Shown here one piece after another: positions 8,939 through 17,336 of a stretch of 64,000 nt of DNA. The position numbers and the translations under genes were made by a program. The notes under the pieces are model-generated. The model saw only the letters and a program-made list of their open reading frames with translations, was not told the origin of the DNA and made no database searches. The stretch is from Phenylobacterium sp. (GTDB lineage: Bacteria > Pseudomonadota > Alphaproteobacteria > Caulobacterales > Caulobacteraceae), in contig JADCAS010000005.1 of the NCBI GenBank assembly GCA_020401865.1, positions 1-64,000 on the forward strand, in the 5' to 3' direction. The stretch's first letter is position 1. Every line of letters starts with the position of its first letter.

Positions 8939-9574
8939 ATGAAGATTGCATTCATTGGATACGGAAAGGTCGGGGCGCCATTGGCTGACCGGCTGCAGCG
9001 ATTGGGTCATACGGTGACCCTCGCCGCGCGCGACGCCGCTTCCGAGGCGGTGCGCCACGCCCGGACCCGGAACCCCGGCTTGACCCCCGCGCCTGTGGAA
9101 CAGGCTGTTCGGGAGGCGGACATCGTCTTTCTGGCAACGCCGTATGCAGCGGCGAGCGAGGTCCTCACCCCCTTGGCGGACGCCCTCGCAGGCAAGGTGC
9201 TTGTGGATTGCACAAATCCGGTGGGCCCGGGGCTTTCCCATGGGCTCGACAGTCGCACTTCGGGCTCCGAGACCTTGCAGGCGCTCGTCCCCAAGGCGCG
9301 TCTCGTCAAGGCATTCACGATCTACGGGTATGAGAACTTCGAAGATAACGTCTTCCCCGGTTACGACGTGAAACCCTGCATGATGTTCTGTGGCGAAGAC
9401 GTCGAGGCCAAAGAGATCATTTCCGGCTTGCTCACCGACCTTGACTGGGACCCGCTGGACATCGGCGGGCTGAACCAGGCCCTGCATCTGGAACATATGA
9501 CCCTTCTGTGGGTCCGGTTCGTCCGCGTTCAAGGCCACTCTCCAGGGCTGGTCTGGGCCGCACTGAAGCGTTAA
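8939..9574 (+). CDS. NADPH-dependent F420-reductase-like oxidoreductase
   Basis: 211 residues. The N-terminal Rossmann fold opens with MKIAFIGYGKVGAPLADRL and continues with the ADIVFLATP and VLVDCTNPVG strands of the F420-dependent NADP oxidoreductase family (PF03807). In bacteria that do not make F420 such proteins act as small NAD(P)-dependent reductases of unknown substrate. GAGAAAGG lies just upstream of the ATG. The gene follows the DJ-1-like gene after 23 bp and is probably cotranscribed with it under the divergent LysR regulator. Confidence 0.78.
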   Translation: MKIAFIGYGKVGAPLADRLQRLGHTVTLAARDAASEAVRHARTRNPGLTPAPVEQAVREADIVFLATPYAAASEVLTPLADALAGKVLVDCTNPVGPGLSHGLDSRTSGSETLQALVPKARLVKAFTIYGYENFEDNVFPGYDVKPCMMFCGEDVEAKEIISGLLTDLDWDPLDIGGLNQALHLEHMTLLWVRFVRVQGHSPGLVWAALKR

Positions 9575-9623
9575 GCCCCTCGGGCGAGACCTTCCGCTTC
9601 AGCAGAAGATGGGCGAGGGGGCG

Positions 9624-10649
9624 ATGCCCAACGAAACTGGAATCCGAAGCGCTCTTCCTCCGCAGGAGGAGAACCGCAAGGCCACCTGGTTCGAACTCTT
9701 CTTTGACCTGGTCTTTGTTGTGTCAGTGGCGCAGCTCTCAGGCGCTTATGCACATCACTATGACCTGGCCGGAGCGGCTGTGTTCACTGGGGCCTTCCTG
9801 GCGATGTGGTGGTGCTGGCTGGGGCATACCTTCCACGCCACACGGTTCGACAGAGAGCTTCCCTACCAGAGAATGTTGGGCTTCCTTCAAATCAGCGCCG
9901 TGGCGTTGGTCGGCTATGGCGCAACGGCTCCGTTTTCAGATCGGGCCTGGGCCTTTGGCGGAGGCCTCGCGGCCTTCAAACTGCTTCTGGCCGTAGCTTA
10001 TCAGAGCGAGCGCGGCTGGTCTGGTGCGGCGGGACTCATCAGGGTCTACTCAGGGCTTTACGCCGCTCAGGCCGGACTCTGGGCGCTCGGGATTGTGCTT
10101 CCTGGGCCTGCGCGCTTTGTCGTCTGGGGCGTGGCCCTCCTTCTGGACCTGGCGTCGCCCTGGCTTGTCGCTCGGCAAACCACAACGGTTCCACCCCATC
10201 CGACGCACCTTCCGGAAAGATTTGGACTCTTCACCATCATCCTTCTGGGAGAGGGGATGGCGTCAGTTGTCCATGCCCTGGACCATGGCGATCCACTTCA
10301 CCTGTCAGCTGTGATCGCCGCCTGTCTCGGGGCCGGGCTCAGCTTCCTCTTATGGATGGCCTACTTCCAGCACGTCAGGGGACACGGTGAGCGACGGATC
10401 GAGGATGCGGTGACCGGACGCCGTATGCGGCTCTGGGCCTATGGGCATGTTCCCCTCTACCTTGGTGTCGCCAGTCTCGCCGCCGGAACGGTCGCCCTCG
10501 CCACGCCTGGCGCCCTCTCGTCCCTGACGATCGGGCTCTACATCGGAGGGTTGAGCCTCGCTGGTGCAGGCCTGGTGCTTCTGGGTCGCGTCAGACCTCC
10601 TGCGTCCGACGCTCGCCCTGCGCCGGGCGTCGGGTCGCTTACCGAATAG
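9624..10649 (+). CDS. low temperature requirement protein A (LtrA) family membrane protein
   Basis: About 341 residues with some nine or ten predicted membrane helices. The opening ATWFELFFDLVFVVSVAQL is the family signature of LtrA proteins (PF06772), named for Listeria growth at low temperature; their biochemical role is unsettled. The start at 9624 is preferred over 9609 because GAGGGGG precedes it. It follows the reductase gene by about 50 bp on the same strand and may be the third gene of the LysR-linked operon. Confidence 0.85.
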   Translation: MPNETGIRSALPPQEENRKATWFELFFDLVFVVSVAQLSGAYAHHYDLAGAAVFTGAFLAMWWCWLGHTFHATRFDRELPYQRMLGFLQISAVALVGYGATAPFSDRAWAFGGGLAAFKLLLAVAYQSERGWSGAAGLIRVYSGLYAAQAGLWALGIVLPGPARFVVWGVALLLDLASPWLVARQTTTVPPHPTHLPERFGLFTIILLGEGMASVVHALDHGDPLHLSAVIAACLGAGLSFLLWMAYFQHVRGHGERRIEDAVTGRRMRLWAYGHVPLYLGVASLAAGTVALATPGALSSLTIGLYIGGLSLAGAGLVLLGRVRPPASDARPAPGVGSLTE

Positions 10650-10693
10650 CGCAGGGACAGGTTCTCTATCGGTTCAAACCGGCTCTGGTCGCA

Positions 10694-10721
10694 GGCCGGG
10701 GTCGATCCCAGCGCCCCGGCC
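10694..10721 (+). terminator. possible GC-rich hairpin after the LtrA gene
   Basis: GGCCGGGG and CCCCGGCC form an 8-bp stem with a 12-base loop about 45 bp past the LtrA stop. There is no U-run after it, so it is only a weak terminator candidate. Confidence 0.3.
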
Positions 10722-10883
10722 GGGGAAGTCCCCCGTCGGAAAGAGGGTGCGTCTGGAACCCACGTCGTCGTCTTTCCCGCACGCGCCGGGATCGGGGTGA
10801 TTCTGACAGCCTGCGGCTAGACTCATGGGGTCCCGGGGGTGATCCTCTTCCGTGGGCGATGTGGCCGAAACTCAGGGGGGAGT

Positions 10884-12506
10884 ATGAACACGATGCTTAG
10901 GATGGCGGCGCTGGGTCTCGGGCTGATTTCCCTCTTGACCGCCGCCGGGGCTGAAGCCGGGGGCTGGGCTCCGCCGCAAGCCGTTGTACCCCCGTCCGCC
11001 CTCCATGGCGTGCACGGCCTGGCGGTCCTCGACGACCGGCGCGTCCTTGCCGGCACTGTGGTGGGTAATGACATGTGGCAGGTGGACCGGGCGACCGGCG
11101 CGGCCAAGGTCTACATACCCGCGCCGGAGGGGCAGGCGGACGACATCGCCATCGGGCCGAGGGGCGAACTGGCCTGGACCTCCTACCTGCAGGGCGTCAT
11201 CCGATACCGGGAGACGGAAGGCGCGCCCATCCGGGTCCTGGCGAAGGACCTGACCGGGATCAACTCTCTGGCTTTCGACATGAAGACCGGCCAGCTCTAC
11301 GCCAGCCAGGTCTTTCTGGGCGACGCCATGTGGGAGATCGACGTGGCGGGGGTAAAGGCGCCCCGGCTGATCGCCAAGGACCTGGGGGGCTTCAACGGTT
11401 TCGAGGTCGGGCCGGATGGTCAGCTCTACGGACCCCTGTGGTTCAAGGGCGCAGTGGCCCGGATGAACCCCGCAAACGGCGCCGTCACCGTCCTGAACAG
11501 CGAGTTCCAGGTCCCGGCGGCGGTCAACCTCGACGGCAAGGGTAACCTCTGGGTGGTGGACACCCGGGCGGGGGACCTGAGCCGCGTTGACCTTGCAACG
11601 GGGCGCAAGACCACGGTGCGCAAGCTCTCCAGCGCCCTGGACAACCTGGCCATCGCCCCGGATGGGACGATCTACGTCTCGAACATGGCGGACAATGCGG
11701 TCCAGGCCTTCGACCCGGCGACGGGCGCCCTGCGCACCCTGCTGTCCGGCAAGCTCGCCGTCCCCGCCGGCCTGAAGATCGAAGGCGACACCGCCTGGGT
11801 TGCCGACATCTTCTCCTTCCGGCGGGTGGATCTGAGGACGGGGGCGGTCCGCGACATTCACCGGATGCAGGCCTCTGACCTCGAATACCCGTTCGCCGTG
11901 GGCCTCGGTCCCGAGAGGATCCTGCTGACCTCCTGGTTCAGCGGGTCGGTTCAGGTCCTCGGACGCCCGGACATGAAGACCGTCGCGGTCCTTCACGGTC
12001 TCAGGGCTCCGATGGACGCCCAGTTCCTGCCGGATGGCGCCATCGCCATCACCGAGATCGCCGCCGGCGAGATCACCCTGGCCAGCGGCCCGGGCTACGC
12101 CACTCGCCGCACCCTGGCGAAGGGCCTGGCGGGGCCGACCCAGCTGGCCCTCGGGCCGGACGGCGCTCTCTATGTCAGCGAGGCGGCGGGCGCGATCCGC
12201 CGGGTGGACCTGAAGACGGGGGCGGTCTCCCTGGCGGTGGATGGCCTCGCCTTGCCTGAGGGCCTCGCCTTCACCCCCTGGGGCAGCCTGGTGGTCGCCG
12301 AGGCCGGCGCCCGCCGGTTGACGGAAATCGACCTCGGCAAGGGTAGTCGCAAGGTCATGGCCGACAACCTCCCGATCGGCCTTGCAGCCAGCCCCGGAAC
12401 CCCGCCGCCCTATGCCGCCACAGGGGTGGCGGTGCGCGCTGACGGCTCTGTCTGCTTCACGGCCGACCTGGACAATGGGCTTTACTGTCTGGCGCGGGAG
12501 CCCTGA
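10884..12506 (+). CDS. secreted NHL/SMP-30-like beta-propeller protein
   Basis: 540 residues from the ATG at 10884, preceded by CAGGGGGG. A cleavable signal peptide covers about residues 1-26 (ending AGAEAGG). The rest is a string of repeats of the form 'LAIAPDGTIYVSN', 'VDLATGRKTTVRKL' and 'PAGLKIEGDTAWVAD', typical of NHL, SMP-30/gluconolactonase or streptogramin-lyase type six- or seven-bladed propellers. No clear catalytic set can be assigned, so it may be a periplasmic binding or scaffolding protein. It converges, 22 bp apart, on the exporter operon 12529-16591. Confidence 0.72.
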   Translation: MNTMLRMAALGLGLISLLTAAGAEAGGWAPPQAVVPPSALHGVHGLAVLDDRRVLAGTVVGNDMWQVDRATGAAKVYIPAPEGQADDIAIGPRGELAWTSYLQGVIRYRETEGAPIRVLAKDLTGINSLAFDMKTGQLYASQVFLGDAMWEIDVAGVKAPRLIAKDLGGFNGFEVGPDGQLYGPLWFKGAVARMNPANGAVTVLNSEFQVPAAVNLDGKGNLWVVDTRAGDLSRVDLATGRKTTVRKLSSALDNLAIAPDGTIYVSNMADNAVQAFDPATGALRTLLSGKLAVPAGLKIEGDTAWVADIFSFRRVDLRTGAVRDIHRMQASDLEYPFAVGLGPERILLTSWFSGSVQVLGRPDMKTVAVLHGLRAPMDAQFLPDGAIAITEIAAGEITLASGPGYATRRTLAKGLAGPTQLALGPDGALYVSEAAGAIRRVDLKTGAVSLAVDGLALPEGLAFTPWGSLVVAEAGARRLTEIDLGKGSRKVMADNLPIGLAASPGTPPPYAATGVAVRADGSVCFTADLDNGLYCLAREP

Positions 12507-12528
12507 TCCGCGCTCCGGCGCCACGCCA

Positions 12529-13707
12529 TCACAGGGCCAGCAGCGGTCTTTGGCGGGCCGCCCGGATCCCGGGCAGCATGCCTCCCACAAAGCCGATCAC
12601 CAGGGCGAGCATGACAGCCTGGAGCACCAGCTCCGGTCCCATCTGCAGCCGGAACGCCACCTGGGTGAACCCCGCACCCAGGGTGGAGGCGGACAAGCCG
12701 TTGAACAGGAGGCCGCAGACCGCTGTTCCCAGAAGGGCGCCGATGAAGGAGAGGACCAGCGCCTCGCACATGGTGCCCATGAAGGCGGAGACGCCAGAGA
12801 ACCCGATCACCCTGAGGGTCGCGATCTCCGTCGCCCGGGCGGAGACGGAGGCGTACATGGTGTTCAGGGCCCCAGCCAGGGCGCCAATTGACATGATGAC
12901 CCCAAGCGGCCAGCCGATATAGCGGATCAGCAGCCCCGACCGCTCCGCCTGGGCGGCGAAATAGGCCAGTTCGCTCTGGGCCTGCAGCTGGAGCCTGGGA
13001 TCGGACCCGACATAGGCGGTGTAGGCGGCGAGGTCAGCCGGACTGTTCAGGGCGACCCGGGCGGTCTGGAAGCTCGAGCCGCGGTTGAACAGGCTCTGGA
13101 CGACGGGCGCATCGGCCCAGAGCTCCGACTCGAAGACCGTGCCGGGCGCCTCGAAGACCCCGACCACGCGCCAGGTCTGGGCGCCGAAGCGGACCGTCTT
13201 GCCCATCTCGAAGCCGGAAAACTCCCGCAGGAGGCCTGCGCCCACCACGATCTCGTTCGACCCGGGTGCGAACATCCGCCCTTCCTTCAGCCGGACCTGC
13301 TGGCGCACAGCCAGCCCGTTGGGACCGATACCGCGCAGGGGCATGTTGGCCTTGGTGCCTGTCGATCGTTTGATGCCGTCGACGATGAGAAGCAGCTCGG
13401 CCGAGACCAGGGGGCCGCCATCGGCCGCGGCGCGCACGCCGGGGCCTTGTCCCAGGAGATCGATCTGCTCCCGTGACAGCGTGCTGTTGATCTCCGACTG
13501 CGATCCATCCCTGAGCACGATGGCGACGTCAGGAGAGCCCGAGCCCTTGAGGGTCTGGCTGAAGCCGTTGGCAAGAGCGAGGAAGCCCAGGAGCACGGCC
13601 ACGACCAGTGCAATCGACACGACGGTCGCCAGCGACATCCAGAGCCGCTGGGGAATGGACCGGATATTCATCAGGATGACGGATCCCGTCTGGTTCAGAA
13701 GGCTCAC
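12529..13707 (-). CDS. ABC transporter permease, MacB/LolCE (FtsX) type
   Basis: 392 residues. An N-terminal membrane helix (about 25-48) is followed by a large periplasmic domain of about 200 residues (MacB-PCD-like) and three C-terminal helices with the FtsX signature (SARATEIATLRVIGFS and PGIRAARQRPLLAL). This topology is that of mechanotransmission-type exporters, which move lipoproteins, peptides or drugs across the periplasm without a substrate channel in the inner membrane. It is the last gene of a four-gene minus-strand operon and lies 12 bp after the first permease, with which it probably forms a heterodimer. Confidence 0.88.
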   Translation of the reverse strand: MSLLNQTGSVILMNIRSIPQRLWMSLATVVSIALVVAVLLGFLALANGFSQTLKGSGSPDVAIVLRDGSQSEINSTLSREQIDLLGQGPGVRAAADGGPLVSAELLLIVDGIKRSTGTKANMPLRGIGPNGLAVRQQVRLKEGRMFAPGSNEIVVGAGLLREFSGFEMGKTVRFGAQTWRVVGVFEAPGTVFESELWADAPVVQSLFNRGSSFQTARVALNSPADLAAYTAYVGSDPRLQLQAQSELAYFAAQAERSGLLIRYIGWPLGVIMSIGALAGALNTMYASVSARATEIATLRVIGFSGVSAFMGTMCEALVLSFIGALLGTAVCGLLFNGLSASTLGAGFTQVAFRLQMGPELVLQAVMLALVIGFVGGMLPGIRAARQRPLLAL

Positions 13708-13719
13708 AGGGGGGACTCC

Positions 13720-14889
13720 TCAGCGTCGCCCGAGGGCGTCGATAATGTTCATCCTGAGGGCCGAGAGAGCTGGCGCGAGGCCGGTCACAAGACCCAGGAG
13801 CAGGGCAAGGCCCATGCCCGCCGCCGCGACCGGCGCCGTCATGGACAAGGCGCCAAAGGTCTCGCCGATGGGAGATCGGGAAAGACCGTTGAGCGCCAGG
13901 GCGGCGGCTCCAAGGCCCAGAAGGCCGCCCAGTCCCGACAGCAGGAGAGACTCGCCCAGAACCATCCGCAGGACCCTGGGGCCCGGGAAGCCCAGCGTCT
14001 TCATCACGCCGATCTCCTTGGTGCGTTCCCTGACCGCGGAGACAAGGGTTGTTCCAACGATCATCAGGATCGCTGCGAAGGCCGCCGCCACGACCATCGT
14101 GATGATGAAGTTCAGATCGCCCGCCTGTTTGAGGAAGGCCCTGGAGAACGTCTTCTCATCCACGGTCGAGGTCTCGAAGGGTGAATTGGCGAAGGCGGCG
14201 TCAATCGCCTTGGCCACCTGGTCATTGATGTCGGGCGACGCGGTCAGAACGGAGATGGTGCCCACCGTATCCCGGCCGAAGGGGCGGATTTCGTTGAGGT
14301 AGTCGTAGTTGAAGTAAAGCGCGTTGGTCGGATCGGTGGGCTTGGCGCCGTCGAAGATCCCCACCACCTTCATGTCCCAACTGCGCGATCCGTCAGGCCG
14401 GAAATAGATGTCCGAGCTGATCGGGATGGTCTGACCGACCCGCCAGCCGTACTGGTTGGCGAGGGAGCGTCCGACAATGACCCCGGTGCGCTCGCGGATG
14501 AAGGCCTCGCGCTCTCCCGGGCCCAGCCTGATCTGGTCGGCGAAGATGGCCGTGTAGGACCCCGGGTCTACGGCGAAGCCCACGAACCGGCTCTGCGCCG
14601 GGTCACGGAAATAGGCGCCAAACCAGCTCTGGTGGGTCGCCGCGGTCACCCCCGGAATGGTGGCGATGCGGTTGAGGTAGGCGATCGGCAGGGACTCGGT
14701 GAAGTTGATCTTGTTGGCGACGACCATCCTGTTGCTGGCCGAACCGGTCTCCGTCGCGCGGTTGAGCGCCACGTTCACCCCCACCAGCAGGCCGAAGATC
14801 AGGAAGGCGATGAAGATGGAGATGATCAGCAGAACCGTCCTCAGCGGCTTCCGGAACAGGTTTTTCCAGACGAGATAGAGATCATTCAC
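13720..14889 (-). CDS. ABC transporter permease, MacB/LolCE (FtsX) type
   Basis: 389 residues with the same topology as its neighbour: one N-terminal helix (LLIISIFIAFLIFGLLVGV), a periplasmic domain to about residue 265, then three helices containing SAVRERTKEIGVMKTLGFPG and ALSALRMNIIDALGRR. The start codon overlaps the ATPase stop by 4 bp (ATGA), which implies translational coupling. The two permeases differ enough to act as a heteromeric pair with the shared ATPase. The substrate is not evident. Confidence 0.88.
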   Translation of the reverse strand: MNDLYLVWKNLFRKPLRTVLLIISIFIAFLIFGLLVGVNVALNRATETGSASNRMVVANKINFTESLPIAYLNRIATIPGVTAATHQSWFGAYFRDPAQSRFVGFAVDPGSYTAIFADQIRLGPGEREAFIRERTGVIVGRSLANQYGWRVGQTIPISSDIYFRPDGSRSWDMKVVGIFDGAKPTDPTNALYFNYDYLNEIRPFGRDTVGTISVLTASPDINDQVAKAIDAAFANSPFETSTVDEKTFSRAFLKQAGDLNFIITMVVAAAFAAILMIVGTTLVSAVRERTKEIGVMKTLGFPGPRVLRMVLGESLLLSGLGGLLGLGAAALALNGLSRSPIGETFGALSMTAPVAAAGMGLALLLGLVTGLAPALSALRMNIIDALGRR

Positions 14890-15569
14890 GCCGTCACCTC
14901 CACGAACTGGCCCTTGTCCAGGTGCAGGGTGCGGGTGGCGAAACGCGCCGCCTCAGGATCGTGCGTGACCATGATGATCGTCTTCCCGAGCTCGCGGTTC
15001 AGAAGCTGCAGCGTCGACAGGATGTCATTCGCCGTGGACCGGTCGAGGTCGCCGGTGGGCTCGTCGCAGAGCAGGAGCTTGGGGTCGGAGACGATGGCGC
15101 GGGCAATGGCGACCCGCTGCTGCTGACCGCCAGAGAGTTCCTTCGGCTTGTGCCGGGCCCGGTCCGCCAGATCCACGATCTTGAGGGCGGTGGTCACGTT
15201 CTCCTTCCTTCGCTGCGCGGGCAGGGAGGTCAGGAGGAGGGGCAGCTCTACGTTCTGGGCCGCAGTGAGGATCGGCATGAGGTTGTAGAACTGGAAGATG
15301 AATCCGACGTTCCGGGCGCGCCAGGCCGTGAGCTGGCCCTCGGAGTAGCCCTCGATCCGCTCGCCGTCGAAGGAGATCTGCCCGCTGTCGCAGCGATCGG
15401 TTCCGCCGAGAAGGTTGAGCAGCGTGGTCTTGCCGGAACCGGACGGACCCATGATGGCGACGAAGTCACCCTTCGGGATGACCAGGTTCAGCCGATCGAA
15501 GATGCTGATGGACTCCTTGCCGCGGGTGTAGGACTTGCAGACGTCGGTCAGCCTGATGAAGTCGGTCAT
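14886..15569 (-). CDS. ABC transporter ATP-binding protein, LolD/MacB type
   Basis: 227 residues. Walker A GPSGSGKTT, Q-loop (IFQFYNLMP), signature LSGGQQQR, Walker B LLLCDEPTGDLD and the switch histidine (MVTHD) are complete, so the ATPase should be active. The length and the EPTGDLD/FQFYNL motifs are those of the 3.A.1.122/125 class that pairs with FtsX-type permeases. It lies 23 bp after the adaptor gene and overlaps the first permease gene by 4 bp. Confidence 0.92.
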   Translation of the reverse strand: MTDFIRLTDVCKSYTRGKESISIFDRLNLVIPKGDFVAIMGPSGSGKTTLLNLLGGTDRCDSGQISFDGERIEGYSEGQLTAWRARNVGFIFQFYNLMPILTAAQNVELPLLLTSLPAQRRKENVTTALKIVDLADRARHKPKELSGGQQQRVAIARAIVSDPKLLLCDEPTGDLDRSTANDILSTLQLLNRELGKTIIMVTHDPEAARFATRTLHLDKGQFVEVTA

Positions 15570-15592
15570 GATGCGCTCTGGGTTGTCGGGGC

Positions 15593-16591
15593 TCAGGTCT
15601 TCGTCTCGATGAAGGTCACCTTGACCGCCATGTCGGGAATGATGCGCGCATCCCGGCCTTCGAAGGCGATGCGAACCCGGACGGTGGCCTTGTCCCGGCT
15701 GGCCGCCGGAATGGTCGCGATCACGCGGGCGGGCAGGCGGCTTTCCGGATAGGCGTCGAGGACGGCCTCGACCTTCTGGCCGGCGGATACGCGCCCGATG
15801 TACGCCTCGTTCACGTCCACCTCGATCTCAAGGCTGTCCATGTCCACGAGGGTGCAGATGCCGGTGCGCGTGAAGCCTCCGCCCGCGGAGAGAGGCGAGA
15901 TGATCTCCCCCGCCTGCGCAGCCTTGTCGATGACGACGCCGGAGAAGGGCGCCCTTATCACATAGCGGCTGAGCTGCAGGCCGGATCGGTTGGCGTCGGA
16001 GCGCGCCGCTGCGAGTTGCGCTCTCGAAAGATCGAGCTGGGCCCGGGCGGACTCGCTGCGCGCGGTCGCCGCCTGCAGGACGGCCTCGCTGACATATCCT
16101 GACTTCGAAAGGCTCTCAGCCCTGGCAAGGGCCTGGCGCGCCTCTTCGAACTGGGCCTGAGCGGCCGCGACGGAAGCCTCTGCCGAGACCTTGCGGGCCA
16201 TCGACGTCGCATTGTCGGCCTGTGCGATGGAGGCGTCGAGGACGGCGAGGACATCGCCCTTACGCACCACCTGCCCCTCTTCGACGCGAACCCCGACGAC
16301 ACGACCCGTGACTTCGGCGGCCACGGTGGCCCTCGACCTGGCGACCACATATCCCGAAGCGGTGAGCCCGCTGGCGCGAACCGGGCCCGGCGTGACGGCG
16401 ACCGCCGGCGTGGCTGCGGGCTGAGGTTTGGGCTGCGGTCGGGCGAGCCATCCGACCGCACCACCCAGGGCGAGGCAAACGACGGCGACCAGGGCCGGAA
16501 CCCTCCAGCCTCCAGAGGTCTCCGCCGCCCCTGCCGAGGTCGCCGGACCGAGCGTCAGGGATCTCAATAGCTCTGACTTGTCGTCGCTCAT
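15593..16591 (-). CDS. periplasmic adaptor (HlyD/MacA membrane-fusion) protein
   Basis: 332 residues. One membrane anchor near residues 29-49 (VPALVAVVCLALGGAVGWL) is followed by a split biotinyl-lipoyl domain (TVAAEVTGRVVGVRVEEGQVVRKGDVLAVLD and the return strand YVIRAPFSGVVIDKAAQAGEIISPL), a coiled-coil hairpin rich in Ala/Arg/Gln between them, and beta-barrel and membrane-proximal domains. It would link the ABC permeases to an outer-membrane channel or lipid layer. It is the first gene of the operon; no outer-membrane factor is encoded nearby. Confidence 0.9.
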   Translation of the reverse strand: MSDDKSELLRSLTLGPATSAGAAETSGGWRVPALVAVVCLALGGAVGWLARPQPKPQPAATPAVAVTPGPVRASGLTASGYVVARSRATVAAEVTGRVVGVRVEEGQVVRKGDVLAVLDASIAQADNATSMARKVSAEASVAAAQAQFEEARQALARAESLSKSGYVSEAVLQAATARSESARAQLDLSRAQLAAARSDANRSGLQLSRYVIRAPFSGVVIDKAAQAGEIISPLSAGGGFTRTGICTLVDMDSLEIEVDVNEAYIGRVSAGQKVEAVLDAYPESRLPARVIATIPAASRDKATVRVRIAFEGRDARIIPDMAVKVTFIETKT

Positions 16592-16849
16592 TCGGTTGGT
16601 TTCCTGGACCGGTCGCCGGTCTCTACGCCGTTTCCTGGTGGTCGCTCACGCCCCTTGGGTCGCTGAACTTCCCGGGGCATTAAGCCCGAAGTCGAGACTG
16701 TCCGCCATAGCTGGGTTCCCATCGAGCGCGCACTGCAGGCTCTCGAGATCGGGAACGACCAGGTGATCGAGACGCCCCCGCCTCGCCCTTCTGATCGCCC
16801 TTGCTGTCTCCGGCGCCTTCTCGGACCGTCTTCACGCCGCAACGCCAGG

Positions 16850-17039
16850 ATCGGCCTCTCCGGCGAGCCAGGGCCTGGAGGTCCTGAAGCGAGTATCGGG
16901 TGAGACAACGTTCATTGAGTTGTCCAATGGCGCACATCTGCCTCTGGAACTTCCCGCCGCCGGAGAGCTCCAGGTGGCTGTTGCGGGGTTTCTCGACCGG
17001 ATCGCTGCAGCCGAGGGGTTACCGTCAAGCGGGAAATGA
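16850..17039 (+). pseudogene. C-terminal remnant of an alpha/beta-hydrolase-like gene
   Basis: An open plus-strand frame that lacks any plausible start ends at a TGA at 17037-17039. Its last 45 or so codons read ETTFIELSNGAHLPLELP followed by a helix ending VAGFLDRIAA, the layout of the last strand, catalytic histidine (GAHLP) and C-terminal helix of alpha/beta hydrolases. No nucleophile elbow or start lies upstream, so this is a truncated relic. The left limit given is approximate. Its stop overlaps the ATG of the next relic by 4 bp, as in a once-functional operon. Confidence 0.45.
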
Positions 17040-17235
17040 TGCTGGTGAAGGCGACCGTGGACAATGAGGCGGGAGGCCATCTTCTCCCCTCAGGGGATCT
17101 GGTCGCCGGTTTCCGGGTCTGGGAGGTGAAGGATCTCGCAGACGCCACGGCCTGGAGGATACGCTGTTCAAACCGACGCCGGGGTCGAGCGAAACTGAGA
17201 TCCAGCCGTTGAACCTCAGGCTGCCGCCGGCGTGA
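17036..17235 (+). pseudogene. broken YCII-related (DGPF) domain gene
   Basis: A 58-residue frame from the ATG at 17036 starts MMLVKATVDNEAG, like the first strand of YCII/DGPF proteins, and jumps directly to DLVAGFRVWEVKDLADATAW, which in intact proteins (about 115-140 residues) comes some 40-50 residues later. The frame then reads out after RIRCSN. The expected C-terminal part (KPTPGSSETEIQPL) continues in another frame to a stop at 17235. So the gene carries an internal deletion and a later frameshift. Family assignment rests on remembered motif order, not on a search. Confidence 0.5.
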
Positions 17236-17288
17236 CATGCCTGCTTTCCGACGAAACGCAGGGCGCCATTCGTTGCCCTGAAGCAGCT

Positions 17289-17331
17289 GAAGCCTGCGCC
17301 CGGGTCGGGATGAAACCCGGGCGCAGGCTTC
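17289..17331 (-). terminator. long perfect hairpin downstream of the CocE-type gene
   Basis: GAAGCCTGCGCCCGGGT at 17289-17305 and its exact reverse complement at 17315-17331 make a 17-bp stem with a 9-base loop. It begins 6 bp past the stop of the minus-strand gene ending at 17337. It has no clear U-run on either side, so it may act as a transcript-end stabiliser or a Rho-assisted terminator. Confidence 0.55.
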
Positions 17332-17336
17332 GACCC

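Larger units (their letters stand above)
16592..17336. other. 745-bp gap with decayed genes and a strong hairpin
   Basis: No intact gene. The first 170 bp hold nothing recognisable apart from the upstream region of the adaptor gene. The rest contains, on the plus strand, the tail of an alpha/beta-hydrolase-like gene, a broken YCII-like gene that overlaps it by 4 bp, and finally a perfect 17-bp-stem hairpin beside the CocE-type gene. Each is listed separately. Confidence 0.6.

Noticed and set aside
10872..12590. A 572-codon minus-strand frame opposite the beta-propeller gene
   Set aside because: Shadow of the propeller repeats; composition (Asp, Gly, Arg, Val rich) and lack of a fold argue against a gene.
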